NCBI GenBank assembly: GCA_902651635.1
Contig: CACRSC010000049.1
Coordinates: 31,085 to 95,084, forward strand
Length of the DNA: 64,000 nt
From: Mastigamoeba balamuthi
Taxonomy: Eukaryota > Evosea > Mastigamoebida > Mastigamoebidae
Direction: 5' to 3'
Shown: piece by piece, positions 1 to 11,910 of the stretch
Numbering within the stretch: the first letter of the stretch is position 1
Layout: the number at the start of each line of letters is the position of its first letter
Notes under the pieces: model-generated
Databases searched by the model: none
What the model was told of the DNA's origin: nothing
What the model saw: only the letters and a program-made list of their open reading frames with translations
Program-made: the position numbers and the translations under genes

Positions 1-344
1 TTCGAGGACCGGGCGCGAAACAACACGCAAGGGAGATAGGCGCAGGGATCTCGCGAGGGGTGTTGCGGCGATACGTACTGTCGCCAGCCAGATACTGGCC
101 ACTGCTTCTTTGCACACCCCGCAGCAATGGGGGGGACGCACTGCACGACAGTAAGCAAGCACCGTATACGCTCTGTTGCCTTTATTTCTCTCTCTCGCAG
201 AGCGCATTCCAGTCAGACTCGCCCCACCCCCCGCGCTCGCCTGCCCGCTCTCCCGCTCTCCCGCACTCCCTCCAAGCACCGGCTCTAACGAGGCATCGCT
301 CTGTATACCGGACGGTGTAGAGGTCACGGAGGTCTTCCGGTTTC

Positions 345-960
345 TTGGATCGGAGGACGCACCTGCCGCCACGCTCGCGGACCTCAGAGCTGGGGCGGGA
401 CGTTTCCAGGCGGACCTCGTGGCTTATCCGGGCTGGCGGGGCGGAGGCTGTCGACAGGGCGCTGCAGAGGCACTGGAGCAGCCCCGCTGTCGACCACCAG
501 CACCATGGCCGTGGTGCCGTCGCTCGTCTGTGCGTTCCCGCCAACTACGGCGACGAGGCGCTGTCGGGCGCGTGCGCGCTGTACCCCCGTTTCGTGGTGG
601 CAGCGTGCGCGGTGATGGAGCGGAGTGCCGTCGAGGACGTGCCCGTGCAGAGCGCCGCCTGCAGTGCGCTTGCGTGCCTGGCCGATGCCGGCGGATGGGT
701 GGTTGTCGGCTGCCGTGGCGGGCAACGCGAGGGGCATTCCCGCCCTGCGCATGCCGGCCTGCCAGGCCATCCGCGCTCTCATTCACCAACGCGGGGCTCT
801 TCACGGTCCAGCACGGGGGCGTGCGAGTCCTCGCCGACACGGTCGTGAGCGGGAAAACGCTGTCCAGCAAGGCCGCGGTCGTGTGCTCAACACGCTCTAC
901 AGCCTCGCCTCGCTCTGCAGCCGCCTGATCCGGGTCACGAGCCTCGTGCACGACGACGGC
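345..960 (+). pseudogene. possible decayed helical-repeat (ARM-like) gene fragment
   Basis: No intact reading frame is present, but protein-like pieces rich in Ala, Leu and Val appear in alternating frames on the plus strand (about 560-700, 770-850 and 870-990). They contain stretches such as ALSGACALYPRFVVAACAVM and ACQAIRALIHQRGALH, which look like amphipathic helices of an ARM/HEAT-type repeat. The frames do not join through plausible intron borders, so I read this as a decayed gene or gene fragment. It could also be chance coding potential, which is common in DNA this rich in G+C. Function unknown. Confidence 0.25.
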
Positions 961-1991
961 GGGATGCCAGAGGTGTGCTGCTTTGTGCTCATGGGGCTAC
1001 ACCGACGACCAGCACGCGCTACACCAGACGCGCTCGGCTGTACACATCATGAGCACTCTCGTGGCCCGCGCATACTGCTGTGCAAGATAGTCTCTTTCGG
1101 AGTGAAGTGCAGGACCTCGGCATTGGACATGTCACACATTCCGGTTCCACCACCAGAGAGCTGTGGCGAGGATCCAGCAGAGGTCTCCACCAGCATAGAA
1201 CGAAATTGTGGAGTTAGTCACTCCGCTGGCGAGCGCTCGTGGCGTGGGCGTTTGTATTGGTTGGGTCAAAAAGAAACGTGGGCTCTGCCTCGAAGCACGG
1301 AATAGGCTTGTCCAGATGCGTGGCAGAGATGGCTGCTGCCAATGAACTGCATGTGCCCTCGTCAAAAAGTGTGGTCCGACTGTCTGAGGTGGTCGCAGGC
1401 CTGTGCCAGGTATGATGCTTATCTTGTAGTTCCACACAGGGGAGATGTCACAGAATCTCTTGAAAAGTGTGAGGCGATACGTGCCGTCATCACGTCCGCA
1501 GCAAGGCAACACTGTATGGCAGTAGCCTAGCATTGCAGCACGCTTTGTAGCCTCTTGATTCTGGGTGCGAGTTTTCACCCACAAGGCGCCGCGACCTCAC
1601 CTGCGGAGGGCCCCGAGGAGCTTCTACTGGGCGTCAGCGGCCCAGGGGATAGCTTATTGCGAGCTGGCGCACATTGCCACGTGCCACGGCAAATAGGCCC
1701 GCGCCACGATACTGCTCGTCGACTACGCTCCCCGGAGACTACCCCTTTCTCACACCCCAACACCTCGGAGCCCTCCCCGTGGCTGTAGCGGCCGCAACCG
1801 CGAGGCATTCCCGGCATGCGCATGTCCCCGTCCCTACAGACGCCTGCATCGCGGCGTCGCCTCTCCCGGCAAGACTCGGCCACCCTCCTGTCACCGGCGT
1901 CGCCCAGTCGCCTCTCTCCCCCTGCCTGACAGAAGAGTGGCTGGGGTTGCTCCTCTTCCACCTCGTACCCCCCCCCCCCCCCCCCCCACCC
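961..1991. other. no recognisable gene; ends in a poly-C tract
   Basis: I find no convincing gene here. A short Ser/Pro-rich open stretch ends near 1947 (LQTPASRRRLSRQDSATLLS), which might be the tail of a broken gene. An uninterrupted run of C lies at about 1970-1987, directly beside the outer end of the inverted repeat that follows. Confidence 0.4.
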
Positions 1992-2347
1992 CGTCTCCAC
2001 CAGACGCATCTCCACGCCCTTCCCGAACTCGGGCATCGCGTCCACCAGTGCCTTCAGCGTCCGCTCTGTCGCCTGGCGGGGCCCAAAAGACGAACCGAGG
2101 GTGTGGGAACGGTGAAAACGTCGCAGGGAGGGAAGAAGGTGTGGGACATACGACGGAGGGAGGGAGTGAGGGCGAAGGGTGGAGAAGGGGCCAGAGTGCA
2201 GGGAGAGCCCGTAGCGGAGCTGACACACGCAAACCGCAAGGCCGAGGCCACAGCAGCCCAGAAGGGCACAGCGACAACAACGATTGCCGGTGGTGCAGGC
2301 ATACAAAGAGTCGGTGTGTTGCGAACACACTGAGAAAAGGTACTGAC
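1992..2347 (-). pseudogene. inverted 5' fragment of the M4 metalloprotease gene
   Basis: Read on the minus strand, this segment copies the 5' end of the protease gene at 2600: the same leader (IVVVAVPFWAAVASA against IAVVAVLFWAAVASA), the same first intron, and the beginning of exon 2 up to the VEMRLVET stretch. Because the intron is included, it arose as DNA duplication, not through an mRNA. It stops where exon 2 is only partly copied and nothing downstream continues it, so it is a dead fragment. The two copies are roughly 90 percent identical by eye. Confidence 0.8.
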
Positions 2348-2930
2348 ATAATTTCTACAAAGAGCGTTTCACTGTGTCGTGTCTACTGTTGTTCCTCTCA
2401 GTTGCGAGCATATTTAAGAGAGAATAAGACCATTTCAACGCGGGGCGAGCACTGATGCGAGAGCACAATTGTTGAATCAAACACGTCACATGGTTCGCTA
2501 CTTTTTCCGTGACTCCGGTCATCTTTCGAAACATCTGCGAAATCCAGTCAGTACCTTTTCTCAGCGTGTTCGCAACACACAACAGAGCACAACTCTGTTA
2601 TGTCCAGCAAGATAACAATCGCTGTTGTCGCTGTGCTCTTCTGGGCTGCTGTGGCCTCGGCCTCGCGGTTCGCGTGTGTCAGCTCCGCCACGGGCTCTCC
2701 CTGCACTCTGGCCCCTTCTCCACCCTTCGCCCTCCCTCTCTCCCTCCGCCGTATGTCCCCCACCTTCTTCCCTCCCTGCGACGTTTCCACCGTTCCCACA
2801 CCCTCGGTTCGTCTTCTGGGGCCCGCCAGGCGGTGCAACACGGGCTGCAGTGGCAGAGCGGACGCTGCAGGCGCTGGTGGACGCGACGCCCGAGTTCGGG
2901 AAGGACGTGGAGATGCGGCTGGTGGAGACG
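1992..2930. repeat. long inverted repeat, arms of about 355-385 bp with a 199-bp spacer
   Basis: The left arm (1992-2347) is the reverse complement of the right arm (2547-2930), with a unique spacer at 2348-2546. The right arm holds the upstream sequence, signal-peptide exon, first intron and start of exon 2 of the protease gene. The inner ends match exactly (GGTACTGAC against GTCAGTACC). The right arm has extra bases around the start codon that the left arm lacks. Transcription across both arms would give a hairpin RNA. Confidence 0.85.
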
Positions 2931-5656
2931 ATGGAGGACCCGCACGTGGCGGGCTGGTCCATCACCACTCACCAGCAGACCATCGACGGCATCCCCATCG
3001 TCGGCGCTGTCCTCAAGGCACATCCTCGCACTCGCCGCTGCGATCTCTCTGTCTCTCTCGCTCTCGGGCACACCGAGAGACGATGTGTGCCCCCCAATCC
3101 TGAACCGCCGTTTCGTGTTGAATGTGCTTTTTGTGTTCGGGGTGTGTGGCTGAGTGGGAGTGGAACTAACAAGGGTACTGCTGTGCAGGTTGTGTGGAAC
3201 AGCGAGGGACAGGTGGTGTCGGTGACGGGGACGACGGTGGCCGACGCACACGAGCGGACGCTCCTGAGGGCCCGCACGGCAGTGTCGCAGGAGGAGGCGG
3301 TGGGGGTGGCCCAGCGCGCAGCAGAGGCGAAGGACAGCCAGGCGAGGTGTGCTGAGGCGAGGAGGGTGGTGCTGAGGCCTGGCATGGCCAACGGCGAGCC
3401 CGGGCCGAACCTGCCGACGTGGGAGGTGGTGTGCGGCACAGCCGACGTCTACGTCAGCACGCAGTCCCCCAGAGTCCTCGCCCTCAACCCCCGCATGTCC
3501 CACCTCGTCGCGAACGTCTCGGACTACACCACCGGTGATCTCTTGTGGAGGAGTGGCCAGCCGTTTCCTGCTGACCCAGAAATCAAGTCGATCGTCGAAG
3601 GAATTGCGCTAGAGTACGCGTATCACGGTGGATCTGTCCCTAACAGCAGCTCGTGTACAGGGAGGACATATGGAGGAACGTCAGCGGGCGCAACGGCTAT
3701 GACAACCAGGGAAGCAAGGTCATTGTTCTGATGCACGCCGACATGGATAACGCCGCCTGGTCGCAATCGCCACCAGGCTATATGGTCTTTGGAAGTACCA
3801 TGGTCTCTCGTTCCATCATGTGGCACGAGTTCGGCCACGGCATCACCAACTTCCTGGACAAGTGAGTCCTATTTTGCATCGCCACTTTTCCTCCCGAGTC
3901 TGATGGTTCCTTGCAGGCTTTGGTACGAGGCCCAGAGCGGGGCTCTCAACGAGGCCTGGAGCGACATTATCTCAGGTGCAGTAGACATCATGGTCAACAA
4001 CCACCCAGTTCGCGTTGAGGGCGATGTTCCCTCCGACAGTGCGTTCAGCGCCCCCGCTGTTGTTTCTCCTTCGTTGACCTGTCAGTACCTCAGACTCGTC
4101 GCACCGCTGGGTGATTGGTTGGGACTGCAGAAATCCCAATATCTGCAGAGCTAGTCCTGTTTCCGGGTCTCCTTTCTGGGGATTGCGCGACATGTGGCAC
4201 CCTTCCTGCATAACATTTGCCGGTGTTCCCAACCCAGAGAACGTGGCCGACATGACGTGCTGGGCTTTTGACCAGGCTGGAAATCACATCAGTGCGTCCA
4301 GAAGCTACAGATCCCGTTTCTCATAGGGCGTTCGTTGCAGACTCTTTGATACCCGCCCGCGCCTTCACAATGCTGGTCGACGGCTCACGCAAGTTCAGTG
4401 TTGATGGTGTCGGAATACACGCGGCGCTCAAGATATTTACGAGGGCAAAGCTACTATCTGTTCCCATGACCACCTTCTCTATGTACTGAAGCGCCAAATC
4501 CTCTCTCTCTCTTTCTCGCTCTGACGTTAGGGGCAACAGGTATGCGTCGTTCCTCTCGACGGCTTGCGAGCAACTCCAGTCGTCGGACAGTGCCATCAAC
4601 TCGAATATCTGCAATAGTCTTTCTGGAGCTATTGCAGCAACGGGGCTGAATGTACCAATTCCTTGCTATTCTGCAAAGCCCACGTTCCTCAATGATGAAA
4701 AGCTCGAACCCCTTCCGCGAATGTTCGTGAAAGGAGCGACCAACTCGAAAATCACTCTGTTTGTGGGTGGAAACGTGTCGGCTGGCGCGTCGATGAGGCT
4801 GTCCGATGGCTGGACTGGACGGTGCGACATGTCGGGTGCTGTGCCCCAACATCTGTTCTCCGACGCCAACTCCAGCAATCCCACATGGGTGTACAAGGTC
4901 CAGTGTCCTATCCCGTCGTCGGCACTCCCAACGCAGAACCTGACAATCCAACTCCTCGATAACATCGGCGGCATGCTGAGTGGCCAGGTTATCTCATTGT
5001 TCTGGGCCTCTGCACCTGTGCTGGACAAGGCTGTGGTTGTTCCCTCGGAGAGTAGCGTCGACATATACTCCGCGAACATACTTCCAGAGGCACTGCTTCT
5101 CAAGTGCGACTGTGATGGCTATGAGACGCGCCCGTGCTTCATTGCCGTTATGTGTCCGAGGCAGCTCACCAGCTTCGATGAACTGGAATCTGATTGCCTC
5201 ATGCTGGTGAATGCCGAATTCAGGACAGACGTCTCTGGTGTTATTCGAAGTCGTATGGTTGAGGTCGCCCCGCGTGGCAAGTACTTCGTGTACGTGGGGC
5301 AGCACGGTGATGGGCCCATTAGCAACGGAGCTGGAATTGAGATAAAGAATGCAGCCGCATCTCTGCAAGTCTGCTTCGACCTCGAGGGCGTACGCGTGGT
5401 GGTCTCCGACCCCGTGTTCGGCAACGTCGAGGGCCAGACCAACAGCAGTGGGTGCGCGACGCTGGAGCTGGAGCAGGGCGTCGAGTACAACATCACGGCC
5501 ACCAAGGACGACTACATGATGAACGAGTGGAGGCACACGCTGACGAGCAGCACCGAGGTGCTGCGCTTCGCCATGGTGAGGAGCGCCGGAGTGAGGGCGA
5601 CGGCTGCTCTGGGGCTGGCGCTGCTCTGCGCTGCTGCTCGCCTGTGGGTGCTGTAG
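2600..5656 (+). CDS. M4 (thermolysin-like) metalloprotease, secreted, probably GPI-anchored; copy 1
   Basis: Zinc endopeptidase of the thermolysin/fungalysin type, about 9 exons. Exon 1 (2600-2750) encodes a signal peptide (ITIAVVAVLFWAAVASA). An FTP-type inhibitory propeptide follows (QTIDGIPIVGAVLK-VVWNSEGQVVSVTG). The catalytic part has HEFGH near 3825, the third zinc ligand in LNEAWSD near 3955, an RWxIGWD-like stretch, and NHI|NSLIP, which matches thermolysin GVHTNSG once the intron at the bar is removed. A Ser/Asn-rich, Cys-containing ectodomain follows and the protein ends in a hydrophobic tail (ATAALGLALLCAAARLWVL), typical of GPI attachment. Known of the family: extracellular peptide hydrolysis with autocatalytic removal of the propeptide. 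The intron at 3018-3188 has a GC donor (AAG|GCACAT); its use keeps the FTP spacing identical to thermolysin. The next gene is a tandem duplicate. Confidence 0.85.
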
Positions 5657-5993
5657 GGTCGCGCTCTCAACCGCCCTCTCAGCGTCGCTTCTCCGTTGTC
5701 CCCTCCGTTGAAGCTCGCTTCTCCGTTGCTTGTGTGCCAACAGAATGTATACTCAAGTGACGTTTCTGCACCATTCGAAAAGATCTTTTATCGGACGGAT
5801 GCGGTTGTGCATAACGGACAGCCGTTACTTTCACCCCAACGGTTTTTCGGGGACGTTGGGCGAAATGCAATCGAAGCAGGCTTGTATCGTCACTACATAT
5901 TTTATCGTTGCGTCTGTTGACAGAACACACTTTGTGGTGTTTGGTGCTTTTGCGTTGATTCTCGTTGCCGTTGTTGTGTAACGGTTGCTCACC
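5657..5993. other. intergenic region between the two proteases
   Basis: A 337-bp spacer of more moderate G+C than the flanking coding DNA. I see no gene in it. It presumably carries the terminator of copy 1 and the promoter of copy 2. Confidence 0.5.
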
Positions 5994-8942
5994 ATGCTGC
6001 CATACCGCCGCGCCTTCTCCGCCTTAGCGCTTATGTTTGCCACCTGTGTCGCAGGCAGAACACTGTTTCAGTGCGTTAGTACAGCAACCGGAGCTCCCTG
6101 CGCGTTTTCTCCGTCGTCGCCATTCAGCCTGCCCCTGTCCCTTCGCAGTTCGTCTTGCCCCGCCAGTCCTTATGCCGATAAACCCTGTGTGCATATCAAC
6201 CCTGACTATTGCCTATGATAGGCGGTACAACCCGCGGACAGCTAGCAGAGAGAACACTACAGGCGCTGGTGGACGCGACACCCGAGTTCGGGAAGGACGT
6301 GGAGTTGCGGCTGGTGGAGACGATGGAGGACCCGCACATGGCGGGCTGGTCCATCACCACTCACCAGCAGACCATCGACGGCATCCCTGTCGTCGGCGCC
6401 CTCCTCAAGGCACGGACCCTCTCGCCGTGGGGATCTCTTGTTGTGCTTGTTGGGACTCAGAACTGACGTCCAGTCATTTTAGGCTGTGTGGAACGCCGAG
6501 GGGGAGGTTGTGTCGGTGACGGGGACGACGGTGGCCGACGCGCACGAGCGGACGCACCTGAGGGCCCGCACGGCAGTATCGCACGAGGAGGTGGTGGGGG
6601 TGGCCCAGCGCGCAGCAGAGGCGAAGGACAGCCAGGCGAAGTGTGGGCTTGCAAGGAGAGTGGTACTGAGGCCTGGCATGGCCAACGGCGAGCCCGGGCC
6701 CAATCTGCCGGCGTGGGAGGTGCTGTGCGGAACGGCCGATGTCTACGTCAGCACGCAGACCCCCAGCGTCCTCGCCCTCAACCCCCGCACGTCCCACCTC
6801 GTCTCGGCAATCTACGACAAGCCTACTGGCGCTGTTTTGTGGCAGACAGGCCAGCCGTTCCCTGCCGATTCCGAGATCAAGACCCTTGTCGATGGACTGG
6901 AAGTCGCGTACGACTGTCGAGCGTTGGCAAGCCCGCTCACTATTCGGTCTGCAGGGAGAGGCTGTGGAAGGAGTTCAGTGGGCGTGACGGCTACGATAAT
7001 AGGGGGTCCAGCATCGAGGTCAACATGCACCTCAATGTCTCGGGCGCTTTCTACAAGCAGCGCACAATCTCTTTCGGCGTCGAGTATGCATCCCAGAGCA
7101 TTCTCTGGCACGAGTATGCGCACGGAATCACCGAGTACCTCGATAGGTGCGTTCCGTGGCTTCAGTCGGTAATTCTCAGCTAGTGTCTCGCGTAGGCTGT
7201 GGAACGAGGGCCAGAGCGGGGCGCTCAGTGAATCCTGGAGTGACATCTTCTCGGCGTTCGTTGACATACGCACAAATAGCCCCTCAGTTCGCCCTGACTC
7301 CTCCTGCCCCACGAACGGTACCTGTTGTGTTCTCCTGAGTGCGCTCTCACAGAGTATTCTAGAATCGTCGCACCGCTGGGTCGCTGGATGGGACTGCAGA
7401 GCCGAGCAGTGCCGCCAACAAAAGGCCGGATCCTCGAAGACGTTCACGGGCCTCCGCGACATGTGGCAACCATCCTGCGTCACGCTCTCTGACGCCATCA
7501 AGTACCCCAGCACGGTGCCCGAGATGTTCTGCCATCCGTACGACAACGCTGGCGTCCACATCAGTGCGTATCGCCTCAGCTCCGGTTGCCACTTCTGATA
7601 AGTGTTTGGGGTGTGTGGCACAGACTCGGTTATCCCGTCCCGCACGTTCGCCCTGCTGTCGGACGGATCGAGTCGGCACGACTTCAAAGGAGTGGGTGTC
7701 GACACCGCCATGAAGATCTTCACGCGGGCGAAGTTCCTGGCCACCCCGATGACCACCTTCGCTCAGTGCGCTCCTCGCCGTCTCCAAGCGTCGCACAGCG
7801 CTCCCCCTCGTTGACGCCACGACTCCAGATACGCGACGTACCTCTCGATCGCCTGCGCGCAGTTGAGGACGGCGGACAGCACCGCAGTGTCGCAGGGGAC
7901 GTGCACGTCTGTCGCTCAGGCGATGGCCGCCACAGAGCTCGACCACTTCATGCCCTGCTTCTCGGCGACGCCCTCGTTCCACATCAAGGAGAGCTCCTAC
8001 CCCGTCGTGCCGCGCGTCTTCGTGAGCGGGGCCATCGGCTCGCGCGTCACGCTGTTCGTAGGCGGCAACTTCAGCGGTGCGACGCTGCAGTGGTCCAGCG
8101 GCTCGATCGGGCGTTGCGACACGTGGGGCGCCAAGGCCTTCCACTTCGACAGGTCGGCCAACTCGAGCAGCCCCATCTGGGCCTACCAGGTCCCGTGCCC
8201 TGTCCCCGACGCCTCCGTGCTGTCCGCGCAGAGCTTCATCGCACATCTCGACAACGCGGACGCCGCGTCGGACATCTCTCTCGCCGTGTACTGGGCTCCT
8301 GTTTCCGTGCTGGACTCGGCTGTTTTCGTTCCCTCTGTCGGCATCGACATCTACTCTCCCAACGTTCTTCCCGAGGCGCACGGCCTCGCCTGCGAGCTCG
8401 GCGAAGACGAGGAGCCAGTGCCGTGTCTCAACATCTTCCTGTGCCGCGAGGAGTCTGCGACCCCGGGGCTCTCGAGGTCGTGCAGCAGGTACCAGAGCTC
8501 TGAGTTGCGTGTCAACGCGACTGGAGTCCTGAGGGCTCGGCCGGCGCAGGCTGTCGCCCGTGGCAAGTACTTCGTGTACATGTCGCAGCACGGCACGTGG
8601 CCCGTCAGCAACTCTGTGGTCATGCTTGTCAAGAACGCCGGAGTGTCGCTGAGGGTCTGCGTCGAAATCGAGGGCGCGCGCGTGGTGGTCTCCGAGGAGC
8701 TGTACGGCAGCGTCGAGGCCCAGACCGACCACAGCGGGTGCGCTGCGTTCGAGCTGGAGCAGAACGTCGAGTACAGTATCACGGCAACCAAAGGCGACCA
8801 CGTAGTGCGCGACTGGAGGCACACGTCCACCAGGAGCACAGACATGGTGCGCATCTCCATGGTCAGGAGCGCTGCCGAGAGGTCTGCGACTGCACTGGGA
8901 CTGGCCTTGCTCTGCGCCCTTGAGGCGGTGATGTCCGCCTAG
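5994..8942 (+). CDS. M4 (thermolysin-like) metalloprotease, secreted, probably GPI-anchored; copy 2
   Basis: Tandem paralogue of the preceding gene with the same exon plan. The signal peptide (RAFSALALMFATCVAGR) is followed by the FTP propeptide (QTIDGIPVVGALLK-AVWNAEGEVVSV), HEYAH as zinc site near 7110, LSESWSD as third ligand (Ser where most M4 enzymes have Asn), SHRWVAGWD, and DNAGVHI|NSVIPSRTF across an intron, which supplies the thermolysin-type active-site His. The C-terminal half is one long exon (7863-8942) and ends in a hydrophobic segment (ATALGLALLCALEAVMSA), a likely GPI signal. The intron at 6410-6482 starts with GC (AAG|GCACGG) at the same place as the GC-AG intron of copy 1, so the unusual donor predates the duplication. 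This copy is much richer in GC at third positions than copy 1, especially in its second half. Confidence 0.85.
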
Positions 8943-9450
8943 ATGGCGGCCACAGTGGTCGCCGCGGGTAGCGACCACCCATCCACACACACTCACCAAT
9001 GAGGAGCGTTGCAACATAGAACAAGGTGCTCTTCGGCTGTGTAACTGGGTACTCAGTATGTTCTGGTGAATTGGACTCGCGTGTCGGAATGATCCGATCG
9101 TGCCATCTCTGGAAAGAGGTCCTGGCCTTCGATTCGGAGGATAGAAGGGCGGTGGACAATCAAATCGGGGGAAGAACGAATATCTTCAACAAAAAGGGTG
9201 AAAAGCGGTGTGGCACGGTAAACGGTAACTGCTCGTCTTGGGAATCGGCTTTACAAGCAGCGCACGGGCTCACAGTATCCTGTGATGTCTTCTCTCACGC
9301 GGTGTCGTTGCGCTTCCGAGAAAAACGCCCGCCGTCGGGTATACTGTTACCGTTACTTTGCCTGTGTTTGGGCGGATGTGCACACGTTTTTCGTGTCGCA
9401 CGCTGGGGCTGCATAAGAATTGCACCATTCCCTCATCCAGGCGCTTGTCG
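8943..9450. other. intergenic, no gene seen
   Basis: About 500 bp of mixed composition between the proteases and the DUF229 gene. Short open frames here have no recognisable protein character. Confidence 0.5.
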
Positions 9451-11632
9451 ATGTGTACAGTGAACCGCAAGCAGGAACGCGCGGCACCTGCGCAATCTCG
9501 CCGCCCCAGGGACGAGGTGGTGCCCTTCGCTGGGGCGCTGGGCTCGTTCGCTCTGGGCTCTGTGGGGCTGCACCTCTACGTCCGCGCCCTCGCCCCCATC
9601 GCCACCGAAGGTTCTCGGGCCCCTCTTGCTGCGCCCTCCCCAACACTCCGACTGATGGGGAGGCACACGGAACGGGGTCCAGACACACTGGTGGAGACAT
9701 TGAGGCCACTGGCATTGCTGCTGGTAGCATCGCCCGCGTGCTTCTTCGGTTCGTTCCTCGTGACGGTCAGGCCGCGTCAACGGCTGCACGCTCTGCTGTG
9801 GTTCCTACTGGTAGCGTGAGTCATCCGCTGTCTCTCCCCACGCACGCGACTCTCTCGCGCTGTTTTGACCGCGCACTGAGAGAGAGCCCCAGCGCCAACG
9901 CCGTGCAGGTGGGGGCGCTCGTGGCGGTGACGGACGGCGGTGGGACGCTCGAGCGGCACGGGTCCTTCGTCGCTGCGGCCTTTGTGGTTGTCTTCGCTGT
10001 CATCGCCGCCCTGTGCGCCACAGCGTGCGCCGTGTACGCCGCGCTGCGCACCGGGCGCAACAGGGTCGTCGCATGTGTCGCTGCTCTCGTCGTCCTGGCC
10101 GTCGTCGGCGCCCCGCTCGAGGCGCGCAACAGGGAGTCGTGGATCAGGGGGCTGGCAGGGAAGCGGCTCGTTGAGGACAACCCCGCGTGCCCGTTCACTC
10201 CTCCCAGATGGGACCCCATGGCGCTGTGGCCGTCCCCCGTCTTCAGGTCGCTGACAGACCGCCCGTGCGCTGGCACCGGGTCCGTCCCGGGCGCCCAGTT
10301 CGCTGGCGGCAGCTTCGCGATGGGCTGCAGGGGCCGCGTCACTGTGTTCCCCAGCGACCTCGGGTGGAACCCCCCGGAGGACAACTACAGGGCTGCCGTG
10401 TTCCCCGCAGAGGTGCTCCAGCACGCGATCGTGCACGACTACGACCGCCCCGGAGAGCTCTTGCCAGTCCCCGCAACGGCGGCGGACGTTCTGGCAGAGT
10501 GCTCTGGGCGCCCCGAGAGCAGGCAGCTCGTCTTCAGGGGCGTCAGGAACGAGACTGCCGTCGCCGCGGCCAAGAGCATCGCTGCCACTCACGGAGCTCC
10601 ACGGGAGGTGCCGCGCCTGAACGTCCTGCTGCTGTTCATCGACGGCCTGTCGCGGAGGAAGTTCGCTGAGTGGCTCCCCGAGAGCGCGAGGGCCGCCAGC
10701 ACGTCGCCCACACACGACCTGTTCCAGTTCTTCCGGTACAACGCGCTCTCGAGGGTCACGTACGCCAACTTCGAGGCCCTGTGGAGGAGGGAGGGCGGCA
10801 TGTCCATGTGGGAGTACGCACGGTCCTGTGGGTACGTCTCGGCCTACGTGCCCGAGCAGTGCGAGTGGAGGATGTACCTGGACTTCGCGGGCCATCCGGA
10901 CTTCTGGCCCATGGAGCCCTTCTGCCTCCCCGAGTACCAGCCGCCCACCGAGCAGAGCACGTTCCTGCTGGGGCCCTACTCCTCCGTGCGGCGGTGTATC
11001 GCAGGGGAGCAGGTGCACGCGCACGCAATACGCGCGCTGTCGAGCTGGTGGGACAAGCACGCAGACGTCCCAAAGGTCGCGTGGAACACGTTCCTCGAGA
11101 ACCACGAGCCCTCCACCAACGTGATCCGTCACATCGACGCAGAGCTGTTGCGAGTGATCGGGGGCAGGGTGGTCAACATCACCGACACTATCGTGTTGGT
11201 GCTCTCGGACCACGGTCCGCACACGACACTCGGCTACGTGTTTGGAGAGTGAGCAGTACCCACCTGTCACACACCCGTTCATTGACAGACTAACTTCCGT
11301 CTCAACAGAAGAAGCAGCCGAACGGACAACCTGCTCCCTGTGCTCCATATTCTGGTTCCTAAGAATGTTGTCAAGGGCATGCCGGGTCTCGCAGAGGCCC
11401 TCGAGTACGTAATACCCTAGTGCACCGTGAACACTGACCGTGTACCCCCATCCCCAGATCCAACTCGCAGAAGCTCGTTACCGCGCGAGATGTGCATGCC
11501 ACGCTGGTCCACATACTCAGGGGCACGCCCGCAGAGAACGCGGTTGTCCGTGAGCGATCCCTGCTCACCCGTCTTCCGGACCGCGATTGCATCGATGTTG
11601 AAATAGACGACAATAAATGCGTGTGCCAGTAG
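9451..11632 (+). CDS. DUF229 family membrane protein with sulfatase/phosphatase-like fold
   Basis: Four exons. The start chosen (MCTVNRKQER) gives a short basic cytosolic end followed by several hydrophobic stretches (HLYVRALAPIA, LALLLVASPACFFGSFLV, AAAFVVVFAVIAALCATACA, VVACVAALVVLAVVG), so the N-terminal third is probably multi-pass. The luminal or extracellular part is a DUF229 domain: LNVLLLFIDGLSRRKF (first metal-site motif of the alkaline-phosphatase superfamily), FFRYNALSRVTYANFEAL, ENHEPS, VLVLSDHGPHTTLGY (second metal site) and a cysteine-containing end (DDNKCVCQ). Short introns at about 11251-11308 and 11406-11459 keep frame across GE|RSSRTDNLLP and LE|SNSQKLV. Family members are eukaryotic and of uncertain substrate; hydrolysis or transfer of a phosphate or sulfate ester on a surface glycan is an inference. 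The first intron (donor CTG|GTAGCG near 9810) is less certain. Confidence 0.75.
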
Positions 11633-11910
11633 CAGAAGCGGAAAGCAATTGATCACCCGAAGACCTGTTCAGAAAAAACAAATGGTGTCTTTCGAAATTC
11701 ATACTGTTTGGCGAGCGAGTGCTTAACTTGTCGTGCGAGCGGACGAATGGGGACGGAAGGAGGGAATGAGGGGGAAGCGGAGGTTGGTCCGAGGGGGGGT
11801 GGAATGTGAGTGCATTGTTTTATAGTGCCACTGTGGAGACGGGAGGGTTGTTGTTGTTGTTGTTGTCATCGTCGTCGTTGTGTTGTCTCGCAGCAGGCGG
11901 GCGGGCGGCC

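Noticed and set aside
7359-9017. 552-codon minus-strand open frame over protease copy 2
   Set aside because: Shadow of the long C-terminal exon of the protease; no recognisable domain.
9777-11348. 523-codon minus-strand open frame over the DUF229 gene
   Set aside because: Antisense shadow; the plus strand carries clear family motifs.
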